This document shows, piece by piece, positions 45,754 through 53,767 of a stretch of DNA of 64,000 bases; position 1 is the stretch's first letter; each line of letters begins with the position of its first letter. The stretch covers positions 1-64,000 of the forward strand of contig NZ_JABMKZ010000008.1 in the NCBI RefSeq assembly GCF_013204855.1. Direction: 5' to 3'. This stretch comes from Paenibacillus alba. Lineage in GTDB: Bacteria; Bacillota; Bacilli; Paenibacillales; NBRC-103111. The position numbers were made by a program, and so were the translations under genes. The notes under the pieces are model-generated. The model had not been told where the DNA came from. It ran no database searches and saw only the letters and a program-made list of their open reading frames with translations.

Positions 45754-47055
45754 ATGTTCAGGAAGTACCGAGCTCTGCCTCTATCCTTTATCGTTATGCT
45801 GGTGCTCACGGTCTCAGGTTGTTCGACCAGCCCTGATGGCGGCACCGAGCAAATGACCAAAAATAAACCCGCATCACTCGGGAATGAAGCTCCTGTGGAG
45901 ATTTCATTTTGGAATCCTTTCGGCGGTGGTGAAGGGGATTTCGTCGAACAAATTGTTCAAAGCTTCAATGTTTCGCAGAGAGAGATTTTCGTCAAACAAC
46001 TTCGTCTGGAATCCAATGAATACTATGTGAAATTGAGTACAGCACTTTCTTCCGGGAAGGGACCGGATGTCGCAGTTGCCCATGTCGATCGGATGTCACC
46101 GTTCGTTAAGGCGAAGCAGATTGTGCCGCTTGACGGTCTGGCAAGTGAAAACGGATTTGATTTCAAAGAAATCGAGGAGTCCAATTTGCGGAGTGTTAGC
46201 TTTAACGGCAAACCGTACGCAGTACCGCTGGATACGCATTTTCACATGCTTTATTACAACAAGGCGATTTTGAAAAATGCTGGTTTGTTGAATGAAGATG
46301 AAACGCCGAAACTTGGCGAGGCGTCGCCGGAGGGTTTCATTCGCATGCTGACGCAAATTCAAGCGAAAGTACCCGGTGTTCAGCCTTTCGCAGTGAACAC
46401 CCCTTATTTTCAGGAACCATTCCTGAACCTTTATTATGAGGCAGGGGGTGAACTGCTCAATTCTGATATGTCGAAAGCAGCCATCCATAACGAGAAAGCG
46501 CTTAGCGTGTTGAAATTTTATCAGCAGCTTTACGCTAATCATTTGTCCGATTTAAACGATAAAACGCCATGGGACTCCTTCCATGAGGGGAAAGCCGCGC
46601 TATGGTTCGGAGGCGTGTGGGAAGCAGGACACCATCTCAGCGAGAAGTCATTGCCGATTGGCATTATGCCCGTTCCTCCCATATTCGGCAGCTTCTCGCA
46701 TTGGGGGAGCTCGCACACGCTGGTGGTACCTGCCTATGTGTCCAAGGAGAAGCAGCGCGCAGCAATGGTCTTCATGAGATATTTCTCTGAAGTTGGCAGC
46801 AAGACCTGGGGACTTGCCGGACATGTGCCGGCGAATCGAGCTGTCCTGCAAAGCGAGGCGTATCAACAACTGCCCTATAGGAAGCTCTTTATCGAAGATC
46901 AGCATCATGTTAAATTTGCGCCGCAAACCGACAAGTATGCGACGATCTTTACAACGCTTTCGGAGGATCTCCAGAGCATCGTGCTGGGCGGGCTTGATCC
47001 GGAAGCAGGACTAGCAATGCTGGAGAAGAAGATCAACGATATTTTGGCTAATTAG
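45754..47055 (+). CDS. Second binding lipoprotein, paralogue of the protein at 39051
   Basis: A 433-residue lipoprotein with lipobox VSGC. Long stretches such as VKQLRLESNEYY, GKPYAVPLDTHFHM and VNTPYFQEPFLNLYYEAGG are shared with the first binding protein. It has no permease of its own. GAGAGGGGG lies before the ATG. It probably feeds the permeases at 40461 and 41395 with a related ligand, or serves as an extra copy under catabolite control. Confidence 0.9.
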   Translation: MFRKYRALPLSFIVMLVLTVSGCSTSPDGGTEQMTKNKPASLGNEAPVEISFWNPFGGGEGDFVEQIVQSFNVSQREIFVKQLRLESNEYYVKLSTALSSGKGPDVAVAHVDRMSPFVKAKQIVPLDGLASENGFDFKEIEESNLRSVSFNGKPYAVPLDTHFHMLYYNKAILKNAGLLNEDETPKLGEASPEGFIRMLTQIQAKVPGVQPFAVNTPYFQEPFLNLYYEAGGELLNSDMSKAAIHNEKALSVLKFYQQLYANHLSDLNDKTPWDSFHEGKAALWFGGVWEAGHHLSEKSLPIGIMPVPPIFGSFSHWGSSHTLVVPAYVSKEKQRAAMVFMRYFSEVGSKTWGLAGHVPANRAVLQSEAYQQLPYRKLFIEDQHHVKFAPQTDKYATIFTTLSEDLQSIVLGGLDPEAGLAMLEKKINDILAN

Positions 47056-47167
47056 TTCGTTGGTCTTATTCAGAGAATCCTTACCTTGCTTAATAGGTCA
47101 TAAGTCACTATAATAGCATTATCGAAATCGCAGTGGCCATAAGAGTGTTTTTGTAATAGTTGTGTTT

Positions 47168-47218
47168 TGCTTTTGTTAAAAAGCTGAAACGTTGTCTATT
47201 GGCAAAAGCACTTTTTTA
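47168..47218 (+). terminator. Probable terminator after the second binding-protein gene
   Basis: TGCTTTTG pairs with CAAAAGCA across a 27-nt loop and is followed by CTTTTTTATTTTT. The large loop makes it uncertain. Confidence 0.5.
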
Positions 47219-47274
47219 TTTTTGATTGTGCAGTGAAATTTTCCAAAGAAAAGGACTGAATTAGCAGGTTAGGA

Positions 47275-47310
47275 TTGCTAATCATCTATGGGATGATATA
47301 CTTAGTATAT
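47275..47310 (+). promoter_or_regulatory. gntR-like promoter with overlapping operator
   Basis: The candidate -35 TTGCTA (47275-47280) and -10 TATACT (47297-47302) are 16 nt apart. The perfect palindrome ATATACTTAGTATAT (47296-47310) covers the -10. The identical 15-mer lies at 48634-48648, which suggests self-repression by the GntR-type protein. Confidence 0.7.
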
Positions 47311-47337
47311 TAACAAAACGGCGTTAGGGTGAATCAG

Positions 47338-48459
47338 ATGGAAGTGCATTTATATGAACAGCTTTATAGGCATATTGTTCAAGAGATTCAAATTGGCAAA
47401 TTGAAGCCAGGAGACCGTGTATCTTCTGAAAAAGAACTAGCCGAACAGTTTGGCGTCAGCCGTATCACGTCCAAAAAAGCGCTGGAAAAGTTGGCCGAAG
47501 CAGGGGTCATCAAACGCATTCAGGGAAAAGGGTCGTTTGTCGAGAATGGTACTACAGGGGGATTGGAGCAAAAGCGCCATTGGGAGGAACGAATAAGCAG
47601 GGTACCCGAAGAAAAAGGCAGACAGTTGATCGGGTTCATTATTTCGAATTTTTCCGACGAATTTGGCTTGCAGCTGCTTCGTTCGATGGAAAAGCAGAGC
47701 GCTGAGCACAAGTATGATCTGATTATCAAACGAACTTGGGGGAGCAGAGAAGAAGAAGAACGCGCTATCCATCTGTTGGGCAGTCTAGGCATCAAGGGCT
47801 TGATTGTGACTCCGATCCATGGCGAACATTATAATGAGGAGCTGCTTCGTCTTGTACTGGACAAGTTTCCTGTCGTATTAGTCGACAGATACTTGAAAGG
47901 AATTCCAGTTTGCTCGGTTTACACGGACAATAAAAAAGCCGCCAAGGAGCTTACACTTCATTTGATCGAGAAAGGTCATAAGCAAATCGCTTATTTGTCT
48001 CCGCCAGTGGAGAATACATCAACTTTGGAAGAACGGCTTTTCGGCTATACCTCAGCCTTCACCCAAGAAGGCTTGAAGCTAAACGAGGATTATTGTTTGA
48101 CGAATTTAAAGGGTACCCTTCCCATAAATATGCATGGAACGGAAAGCGAAAGCGACAAAACTACGGTCAAGCACTTTTTGGAACAATACCCAGACGTAAA
48201 GGCATTCGTCGTCTCGGAATATCTGGTCGCAACAATACTGGCTCAGGTGATTGACACGTTAGGAAGATCGCTGGACGATTATGACATCGTATGCTTCGAC
48301 TCATTGAACGATCACTTTGGGAAGCCGATATTCACGCATATTCAACAAGATGAGAAACGAATGGGCGAAGAAGCCGTGCGTTTGCTTGTCTCGCAGTTAA
48401 GCGGAGAAGCTGTCCCCGAACAGCGAATTATCGAACATCGAATGATCGTGAAAAAATAG
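47338..48459 (+). CDS. GntR-type regulator with LacI-like sugar-binding domain
   Basis: A 373-residue repressor of the AraR/GntR-LacI hybrid class. The N-terminal winged helix (LKPGDRVSSEKELAEQFGVS) occupies about 70 residues, and the remainder is a periplasmic-binding-like effector domain (LIGFIISNFSDEF, VLVDRYLKGIPVCSVYTDN, AYLSPP). TAGGGTGA lies just before the ATG at 47338; a GTG three codons upstream overlaps that site. It probably represses the importer operon at 48835 until its sugar binds. Confidence 0.9.
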   Translation: MEVHLYEQLYRHIVQEIQIGKLKPGDRVSSEKELAEQFGVSRITSKKALEKLAEAGVIKRIQGKGSFVENGTTGGLEQKRHWEERISRVPEEKGRQLIGFIISNFSDEFGLQLLRSMEKQSAEHKYDLIIKRTWGSREEEERAIHLLGSLGIKGLIVTPIHGEHYNEELLRLVLDKFPVVLVDRYLKGIPVCSVYTDNKKAAKELTLHLIEKGHKQIAYLSPPVENTSTLEERLFGYTSAFTQEGLKLNEDYCLTNLKGTLPINMHGTESESDKTTVKHFLEQYPDVKAFVVSEYLVATILAQVIDTLGRSLDDYDIVCFDSLNDHFGKPIFTHIQQDEKRMGEEAVRLLVSQLSGEAVPEQRIIEHRMIVKK

Positions 48460-48486
48460 CCGGCAGCGGCAGCGCAATAGCGGTTG

Positions 48487-48520
48487 AAAAAAACATGGGT
48501 TACGCTATGTTTTTTTTGTT
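48487..48520 (+). terminator. Terminator after the GntR-type gene
   Basis: AAAAAAACAT pairs with ATGTTTTTTT around GGGTTACGCT and is followed by a long T-run. Confidence 0.8.
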
Positions 48521-48607
48521 TTTGTTTTTATGCAATATAAGGACATGATCCCTAGGAAGAAAGCTAAAATAGGCAGTTTTTGGGAAATTAATGTCGTGAT
48601 ATTGAAG

Positions 48608-48708
48608 TTGACGTGTTATGTATGTGTATATTAATATACTTAGTATATACAAGCATACTAATTAGTGGAAATGAGGTGGGTTTTCTCGACATAATGTAAA
48701 CGCATACA
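48608..48708 (+). promoter_or_regulatory. Promoter, GntR operator and cre box of the 48835 operon
   Basis: The -35 TTGACG (48608-48613) and -10 TAATAT (48632-48637) are 18 nt apart. The palindrome ATATACTTAGTATAT at 48634-48648 overlaps the -10 and is identical to the one before the GntR-type gene. A perfect cre match, ATGTAAACGCATACA, lies at 48694-48708. The operon would therefore be repressed both by the local regulator and by CcpA. The 48460-48834 gap holds no gene. Confidence 0.75.
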
Positions 48709-48834
48709 TACATAGTGGTACGTGAGATCAAGGTTCATTTGAGTTCATGCACATCTGATCCTTACAGGATGTGAGCTAGGTTTCACAGGAAGTTAAGTTG
48801 AAATAATAAAACCTACCTTAAGGGGGAATTATGC

Positions 48835-50169
48835 ATGAGAAAATCACGGAAAATCGTATTTCCAGTATGGGTATCTGTACTCTCTATTTCAATTCTTGCA
48901 ACCGCTTGCTCATCGACTCCAACAACTGGTGGTACGACTTCAACCAGCACCGCCACAGATGCTAAAGGGGGACAGGGCAGTGTATCTACTGTCACGATGT
49001 GGCATGGTCTTACATCCATCGATTTGGAAAATATGAATAAAGTTGTGAAAACATTTGAAGAGAAAAATCCTACGATCAAAATCAAAATGGTTTATACAGA
49101 GTCCTCTGAGGGCTCCGATCAGAAGCTGCTTACTGCGGTCGCAGGGGGTAATCCTCCAGACATTGCTTATTTCGACCGTTTTAAAGTTGGTTCTTGGGCT
49201 GCGCAAGATTCATTGACTGACTTATCCGCAATGGCCGCTGGAGCTGGAATTAATAAGGATTCGTATTATCCATTTGCTTGGGATGAGTCCAGTTATAAAG
49301 GCAAGTTATATGCCATTCCGTTAGGTACGGACTCTCGCTTACTCTTTTATAATAAAGATCATTTCAAAGAAGTCGGGCTTGACCCGAACAATCCGCCGAA
49401 AACCATTGCCGAGCTCGAAGCGGCTGCAGAGAAACTGACCAGTAAGGATGGCAAACGGTTCAAACGGATCGGATTTATACCATGGTATTCACAAGGCTGG
49501 CTGTACGGCTGGGGATGGTCGTTCGGAGGAGATTTCCAAAATAAATCAACAGGGAAGATCACTGCCAATGATCCTAAGGTCGTAGAAGCACTTCAGTGGA
49601 TGACCGATTTCGGTAAAAAATACAATGTTGAGGATATTGCAGGATTCACAAGCGCAGCAGGTGCGGATGAGATGGACCCCTTCATCAGCGGGCAAATCAG
49701 TATGAAGATTAGTGGAAACTGGACGGTAGCGGGTATTAAGAAATTTAAACCGGATCTGAATTATGGCGTTACACCGATACCGACACCGACAGGAACTGAC
49801 TTCACAACGTGGTCCGGCGGCATGTCTTTAATTATCCCTAAAGGGGCTAAGAACACAGAATCTGCTTGGAAGTTCCTTGAATTTCTAGGCAAAGAAGAAG
49901 GGCAATATTTGCTGAACGCTAATTCCGGCATGTCAGTTATCGATTCAGTTAACGCTAAATTCGGATACAAGGACGATCCCATTATGAAAGAGTTCGTCAG
50001 CATTCTTCCCAATTCACATAACCGTCCGGTCATACCTGAAGGACAACTGCTCTGGAATGAATTGGCTTCTGCAACGGAAAAGGCCACTCGCAGCAATGGC
50101 ACCCCCAAGGAGAATCTCGACAAAGTGACGGAGACCGTAAATAAAGCGCTGGAAAAATATAATAAATAA
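48835..50169 (+). CDS. Sugar-binding lipoprotein, fourth importer
   Basis: A 444-residue CUT1 binding protein with lipobox ATAC, a Thr/Ser-rich spacer and a family 1 domain (TVTMWHGLTSIDLENMNKVV). AAGGGGG precedes ATG. It is the first gene of a three-gene importer operon. The ligand is unknown; no enzyme is encoded in this operon. Confidence 0.9.
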   Translation: MRKSRKIVFPVWVSVLSISILATACSSTPTTGGTTSTSTATDAKGGQGSVSTVTMWHGLTSIDLENMNKVVKTFEEKNPTIKIKMVYTESSEGSDQKLLTAVAGGNPPDIAYFDRFKVGSWAAQDSLTDLSAMAAGAGINKDSYYPFAWDESSYKGKLYAIPLGTDSRLLFYNKDHFKEVGLDPNNPPKTIAELEAAAEKLTSKDGKRFKRIGFIPWYSQGWLYGWGWSFGGDFQNKSTGKITANDPKVVEALQWMTDFGKKYNVEDIAGFTSAAGADEMDPFISGQISMKISGNWTVAGIKKFKPDLNYGVTPIPTPTGTDFTTWSGGMSLIIPKGAKNTESAWKFLEFLGKEEGQYLLNANSGMSVIDSVNAKFGYKDDPIMKEFVSILPNSHNRPVIPEGQLLWNELASATEKATRSNGTPKENLDKVTETVNKALEKYNK

Positions 50170-50177
50170 GATATGCC

Positions 50178-50210
50178 ATAGGCAGGGAGAGTCACTCTCT
50201 CCCTGCCTAT
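50178..50210 (+). promoter_or_regulatory. Perfect 14-bp intercistronic stem-loop
   Basis: ATAGGCAGGGAGAG pairs perfectly with CTCTCCCTGCCTAT around TCACT. No T-run follows (TCGCGTAAG). It starts 9 nt after the binding-protein stop codon and probably protects the upstream mRNA. Confidence 0.8.
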
Positions 50211-50238
50211 TCGCGTAAGATTCGGAAGGAGGATGTAA

Positions 50239-51177
50239 ATGGAAAAGCAAGTTGATTCTATTCATGCTTTAGGCACCAAGATCGTAAGAAAACAAAGATC
50301 ATTTCGTCGGACTAACGTAATCGGGTGGATTTTTGCTTCACCTTGGGCTCTAGGTCTTATTTTCTTCTATGCCATTCCAATGTTCGCCTCGATCTATTTC
50401 AGCTTCACCACGTATAGCATTTTGCAGCCTGGTGAATTTGTGGGCCTGAATAATTATAAGGATCTCTTTCATGATCCCTTGTTCTGGAAATCTATTTACA
50501 ACACGATCTATTTTGCCGTCTTTTTTGTACCTTTAAGCATATTGTTCGGTGTGTCACTCGCTATGATGTTAAATTTGAAGATCAAGGGGATGGCTGTATA
50601 CAGAACGATCTTCTTCTTGCCTACCCTTGTGCCGCAGGTGGCTTTGGCTGTCTTGTGGATGTGGTTATTGCATCCAAACTTCGGTTTGGTCAATGGGATG
50701 TTAGCGAATATCGGTATCGATGGCCCCCCTTGGCTGGGTGGTGAATCGTGGTCTAAACCGTCCCTCATCCTTATGTCTCTGTGGGGGATTGGTCATGCAG
50801 TCGTCATTTACCTTGCTGGTTTAGGAGACATTCCCGATGAGTACTACGAAGCTGCGGAAATCGATGGGGCTAGTTGGTTTCAGAAAACGAAAACAGTAAC
50901 TGTGCCTTTGCTAACTCCTGTTATTTTCTACAATTTGGTCATGGGAACGATTGGCGCGTTTCAACAGTTCACCCTCCCGTACACGATGACCAAAGGCCAA
51001 GGAACCCCAGCAAACTCCATGACATTTTACGTCATGTACTTATACGAGAACGGTTTTAAATATTTTAAAATGGGCTATGCTTCCGCCATGGCATGGATCT
51101 TGTTTGTTATTGTTATGGCATTAACTGCATTAATTTTCGTTTCATCTAAACGCTGGGTTCATTATCAAGGTAAATAA
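50239..51177 (+). CDS. Carbohydrate ABC permease, UgpA/MalF type
   Basis: A 312-residue permease. It has several hydrophobic helices starting near residue 30 (WIFASPWALGLIFFYAIP), the EAA loop YEAAEIDGASWFQKTKTVTV and the TKGQGTPANSMTFYVMYLY segment. AAGGAGG lies before ATG. It pairs with the next gene, which follows after 16 nt. Confidence 0.9.
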   Translation: MEKQVDSIHALGTKIVRKQRSFRRTNVIGWIFASPWALGLIFFYAIPMFASIYFSFTTYSILQPGEFVGLNNYKDLFHDPLFWKSIYNTIYFAVFFVPLSILFGVSLAMMLNLKIKGMAVYRTIFFLPTLVPQVALAVLWMWLLHPNFGLVNGMLANIGIDGPPWLGGESWSKPSLILMSLWGIGHAVVIYLAGLGDIPDEYYEAAEIDGASWFQKTKTVTVPLLTPVIFYNLVMGTIGAFQQFTLPYTMTKGQGTPANSMTFYVMYLYENGFKYFKMGYASAMAWILFVIVMALTALIFVSSKRWVHYQGK

Positions 51178-51193
51178 AGGAGGCAATAAAGGA

Positions 51194-52030
51194 ATGAATC
51201 CTCTAGTTGTCAAAAAAATTAATCGAACTTTAGCCCATTTATGTCTAATTATTGCTTCATTTTTTTTCATTATTCCTTTTATTTGGCTGGTTTCAACTTC
51301 TCTTAAACCGCTCACACAGATCTTTACGTTTCCCCCAGAGTGGATTCCGCATCCATTTCAGTGGAGCAACTATGCCCGTGCGGTAGAATACATCCCGTTC
51401 TGGACATACTTGAGAAATACTGCGGTTATTACAATTGGCAGTACGCTTGGTGTGATCATATCTTGTCCCTTGGTAGCCTACAGTTTTGCCAAGTTGGAGT
51501 GGCGCGGTCGCGGCGTGCTGTTCTTCGTTACGCTTGCTGTTATGATGATTCCCGGACAAGTCACCATGATCCCCCTTTTCCTTTTGTTCACTAAAATAGG
51601 GTGGGTTGGAACATCTCTCCCACTCATTGTTCCGCAATTTTTTGGTGTACCGTTTTACATTTTCTTACTAAGGCAGTTTTTTCTTGGACTGCCCGACGCC
51701 CTGCGCGAAGCGGCCCGCATAGACGGTGCCAGTGAGTTCCGGATTTACTTGCAAATCATGTTTCCATTAGCCAAGTCCGCTGTTTTAGCTGTGGCACTGT
51801 TTCAATTTATGGGAAGTTGGACCGATTTCATTGGTCCGCTGCTCTATTTAACCAATGAGTCATCCTATACGGTCTCACTGGGATTGCAGCAGTTCCAAAG
51901 CCAAAAAGGTTCGGAATGGGGCCTGCTAATGGCCGTATCGACCTTGATGACATTACCCGTTATTGTGTTGTTCTTTTTTCTCCAGAAAACGTTTATTAAT
52001 GGAATCACCTTTAGTGGTATAAAGGGTTAA
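51194..52030 (+). CDS. Carbohydrate ABC permease, UgpE/MalG type
   Basis: A 278-residue permease with the EAA loop REAARIDGASEFRIYLQIMF and C-terminus NGITFSGIKG. AAAGGAGG precedes ATG. It is the last gene of the operon, followed 14 nt later by a hairpin that belongs to the dispersed repeat family. Confidence 0.9.
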   Translation: MNPLVVKKINRTLAHLCLIIASFFFIIPFIWLVSTSLKPLTQIFTFPPEWIPHPFQWSNYARAVEYIPFWTYLRNTAVITIGSTLGVIISCPLVAYSFAKLEWRGRGVLFFVTLAVMMIPGQVTMIPLFLLFTKIGWVGTSLPLIVPQFFGVPFYIFLLRQFFLGLPDALREAARIDGASEFRIYLQIMFPLAKSAVLAVALFQFMGSWTDFIGPLLYLTNESSYTVSLGLQQFQSQKGSEWGLLMAVSTLMTLPVIVLFFFLQKTFINGITFSGIKG

Positions 52031-52044
52031 ATCATTAAATTAAC

Positions 52045-52090
52045 GAGGCTGTCTCAAAAGTCGAAAATGACTATGAGGCAGCCTCTTCTG
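52045..52090 (+). terminator. Terminator after the fourth importer, left end of block 3
   Basis: The hairpin GAGGCTG-CTC-AGTC/GACT-GAG-CAGCCTC is followed by TTCTGTT. It differs from the copy at 35819 by about two bases. Confidence 0.75.
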
Positions 52091-52096
52091 TTACCC

Positions 52097-52335
52097 CAAG
52101 CCTGTTGGCAAATTCCACTGGAACTAATACAGTGTTATCGGGTTTGGGAGGAGGAAAGGCTCCTTTGACTGGAGTTTATCCAGTGAAATGCAAAAAATCG
52201 CCTTGCAAGAGGCCGTAAACCCAATTTCTATTGGAATTATTACAGTGTTTTCGGATTTCGGAAGGAGGAAATGCTACTTTGACTGGAGTTTATCCAGTGA
52301 AATGCAAAAAAATACGCCTTCCTAGAGCCACAAGA
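52097..52335. repeat. Double-hairpin unit, second tandem pair
   Basis: Two units of about 115 bp have the same layout as 29019-29250: CACTGGAAYTAATACAGTGTTATCGGG, then TGACTGGAGTTTATCCAGTGAAATGCAAAA. The first hairpin is damaged in both units, while the second (ACTGGAGTTTATCCAGT) is intact. Confidence 0.75.
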
Positions 52336-52575
52336 GGCTGTATCAAAAGCCTGAAAGACCTTAGAGAATAGTAAAAAGATATCTCTTTTTGACAAAATGG
52401 AGGTACCACCCAACCATTTGAACAAAAGGAGAGATTTTGCTGTTGTCTATTGATTGAAACTGACTTGCATTTCAACAATGTTACTTTTGAGACAGTATCG
52501 TTGCGTTTGTGCAAAATGATATTGAAAATGTGTATGGAGTCAGCCTAATCGGCAGGTTATAATGGGCTATGCAAG

Positions 52576-52596
52576 TAATGATAACGATTATCATTA
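52576..52596 (+). promoter_or_regulatory. Fur box upstream of the siderophore-binding protein
   Basis: TAATGATAA-CGA-TTATCATTA is a 21-bp dyad. The core TGATAACGATTATCA (52579-52593) matches the Fur 7-1-7 pattern TGATAATNATTATCA with one mismatch. Iron-dependent repression is inferred. Confidence 0.8.
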
Positions 52597-52654
52597 TTAC
52601 TGATAAAATTCATTGCATGATAACCGACATTAGCTGAGGGAGTTGGCACAAAGA

Positions 52655-53644
52655 ATGGCAGAGACATTAAAAGGGCGCATACGGGGGACTCATTGGCTGG
52701 TCGTGCTCCTTGTTATTATGGTAAGTTTGGCAGGCTGCAGCGATAAGCAGGGGAAATCAAGCAGCGAGGGAGTCACGGGAACCAATAAACAGACGGACAG
52801 TGGGACAAGAATAGTCAAGGATGCTTTCGGTGAAGTGAAAATTCCCATTAAGCCAAAGCGAGTGGCAGGCATTTACTTGGAGGATTATATGTTGGCCCTG
52901 GGCGTGAAGCCGATTGTACAGTGGTATCATCCATCGTGGGGGAAGCAGGATTATTTGGGGATGCCGGGTGCTGAAGTTCCATTGTTCGATATCACTGGCA
53001 GCTTCGAGCCGCTGATTGAGCAGAATCTCGATTTAATTATTTTGAATGCCGGGATAGATCAAGCGGGCTACGAAATGTATTCGAAGATTGCTCCAACCTA
53101 TCGGTTGACCCGCGATGTGACTACGAACCCTGCAGCGACACTGCGAACTGTTGCCGATCTGCTTGGTGTTCCTGAGAAGGTAGACAGCGTATTGAAAGAC
53201 TATGATCAGAAGGTAGCAGATGCCAAATTGAAGCTGGAAGCGGCCATTGGCAAGCAAACCGTTGCTGTTGTGCGTCTTGATGTCGGAGGAAAGCCGGAGC
53301 TGCGCCTGTTCGGTCAGAATAATGCCTACACGGGCATGATTTACAAAGACCTCGGTTTGGAGCCGTTTCCGTGGGTGAAGAGTATCGAAGCCCATGAAGT
53401 TATTTCACAAGAAAAAATACCGGAGTTTACTGCCGATCATATTATCATTTTCCCTTCTGATGGGAAGTGGGACTCAGAGTCCAATAAGAAGGCTGTTGCA
53501 CTGCTTGACGATCCCATTTGGAGAGGCATTCCAGCTGTGAAAAATGGTCATGTGTATAAGCTTGAACGTTCGCATTGGCAATCGGGGGGCATTACAGCGA
53601 ATCGGATGAAAATTGACGATCTGTTGAAATTTTTAGTGAAATAA
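52655..53644 (+). CDS. Iron-siderophore-binding lipoprotein
   Basis: A 329-residue class III (FecB/FeuA-type) binding lipoprotein with lipobox LAGC. The fold marks are KRVAGIYLEDYMLALGVKP, FEPLIEQNLDLII and TADHIIIFPSD. GAGGGAG precedes the ATG at 52655; a TTG at 52643 has no spacer from that site and is unlikely. A Fur box lies 60 nt upstream. No permease or ATPase gene is adjacent, so it must work with a transporter encoded elsewhere. Confidence 0.85.
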   Translation: MAETLKGRIRGTHWLVVLLVIMVSLAGCSDKQGKSSSEGVTGTNKQTDSGTRIVKDAFGEVKIPIKPKRVAGIYLEDYMLALGVKPIVQWYHPSWGKQDYLGMPGAEVPLFDITGSFEPLIEQNLDLIILNAGIDQAGYEMYSKIAPTYRLTRDVTTNPAATLRTVADLLGVPEKVDSVLKDYDQKVADAKLKLEAAIGKQTVAVVRLDVGGKPELRLFGQNNAYTGMIYKDLGLEPFPWVKSIEAHEVISQEKIPEFTADHIIIFPSDGKWDSESNKKAVALLDDPIWRGIPAVKNGHVYKLERSHWQSGGITANRMKIDDLLKFLVK

Positions 53645-53676
53645 ACGGTCCAGTAAACACATCATTAGGATATAAA

Positions 53677-53720
53677 GGGAAAGCTTTTCATGCAAGATTG
53701 AAGAGCTTTCCTTTTTGTTT
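53677..53720 (+). terminator. Terminator after the siderophore-binding protein
   Basis: GGAAAGCT pairs with AGCTTTCC across an 18-nt loop and is followed by TTTTTGTTTT. Confidence 0.8.
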
Positions 53721-53728
53721 TATAATAA

Positions 53729-53743
53729 TGATAATGATTCTCA
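53729..53743 (+). promoter_or_regulatory. Fur box upstream of the Btr-like regulator
   Basis: TGATAATGATTCTCA matches TGATAATNATTATCA with one mismatch. It ends 24 nt before the start codon of the regulator gene. Confidence 0.75.
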
Positions 53744-53767
53744 CTACAACGAAATGAGGCGTGTAAG

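Larger units (their letters stand above)
52045..52499. mobile_element. Non-coding block bracketed by 17-bp inverted repeats (block 3)
   Basis: Left GAGGCTGTCTCAAAAGT (52045-52061) and right ACTTTTGAGACAGTATC (52483-52499) match inverted at 15 of 17 positions. A further related end, GAGGCTGTATCAAAAG, lies inside at 52334-52349 and could define a 166-bp sub-element with the same right end. The block carries a tandem pair of double-hairpin units and no gene. Confidence 0.45.

Noticed and set aside
52240-52425. Minus-strand frame as a transposase remnant
   Set aside because: Only 61 codons with no recognisable transposase motif, and it lies across repeat units that also occur elsewhere without such a frame.
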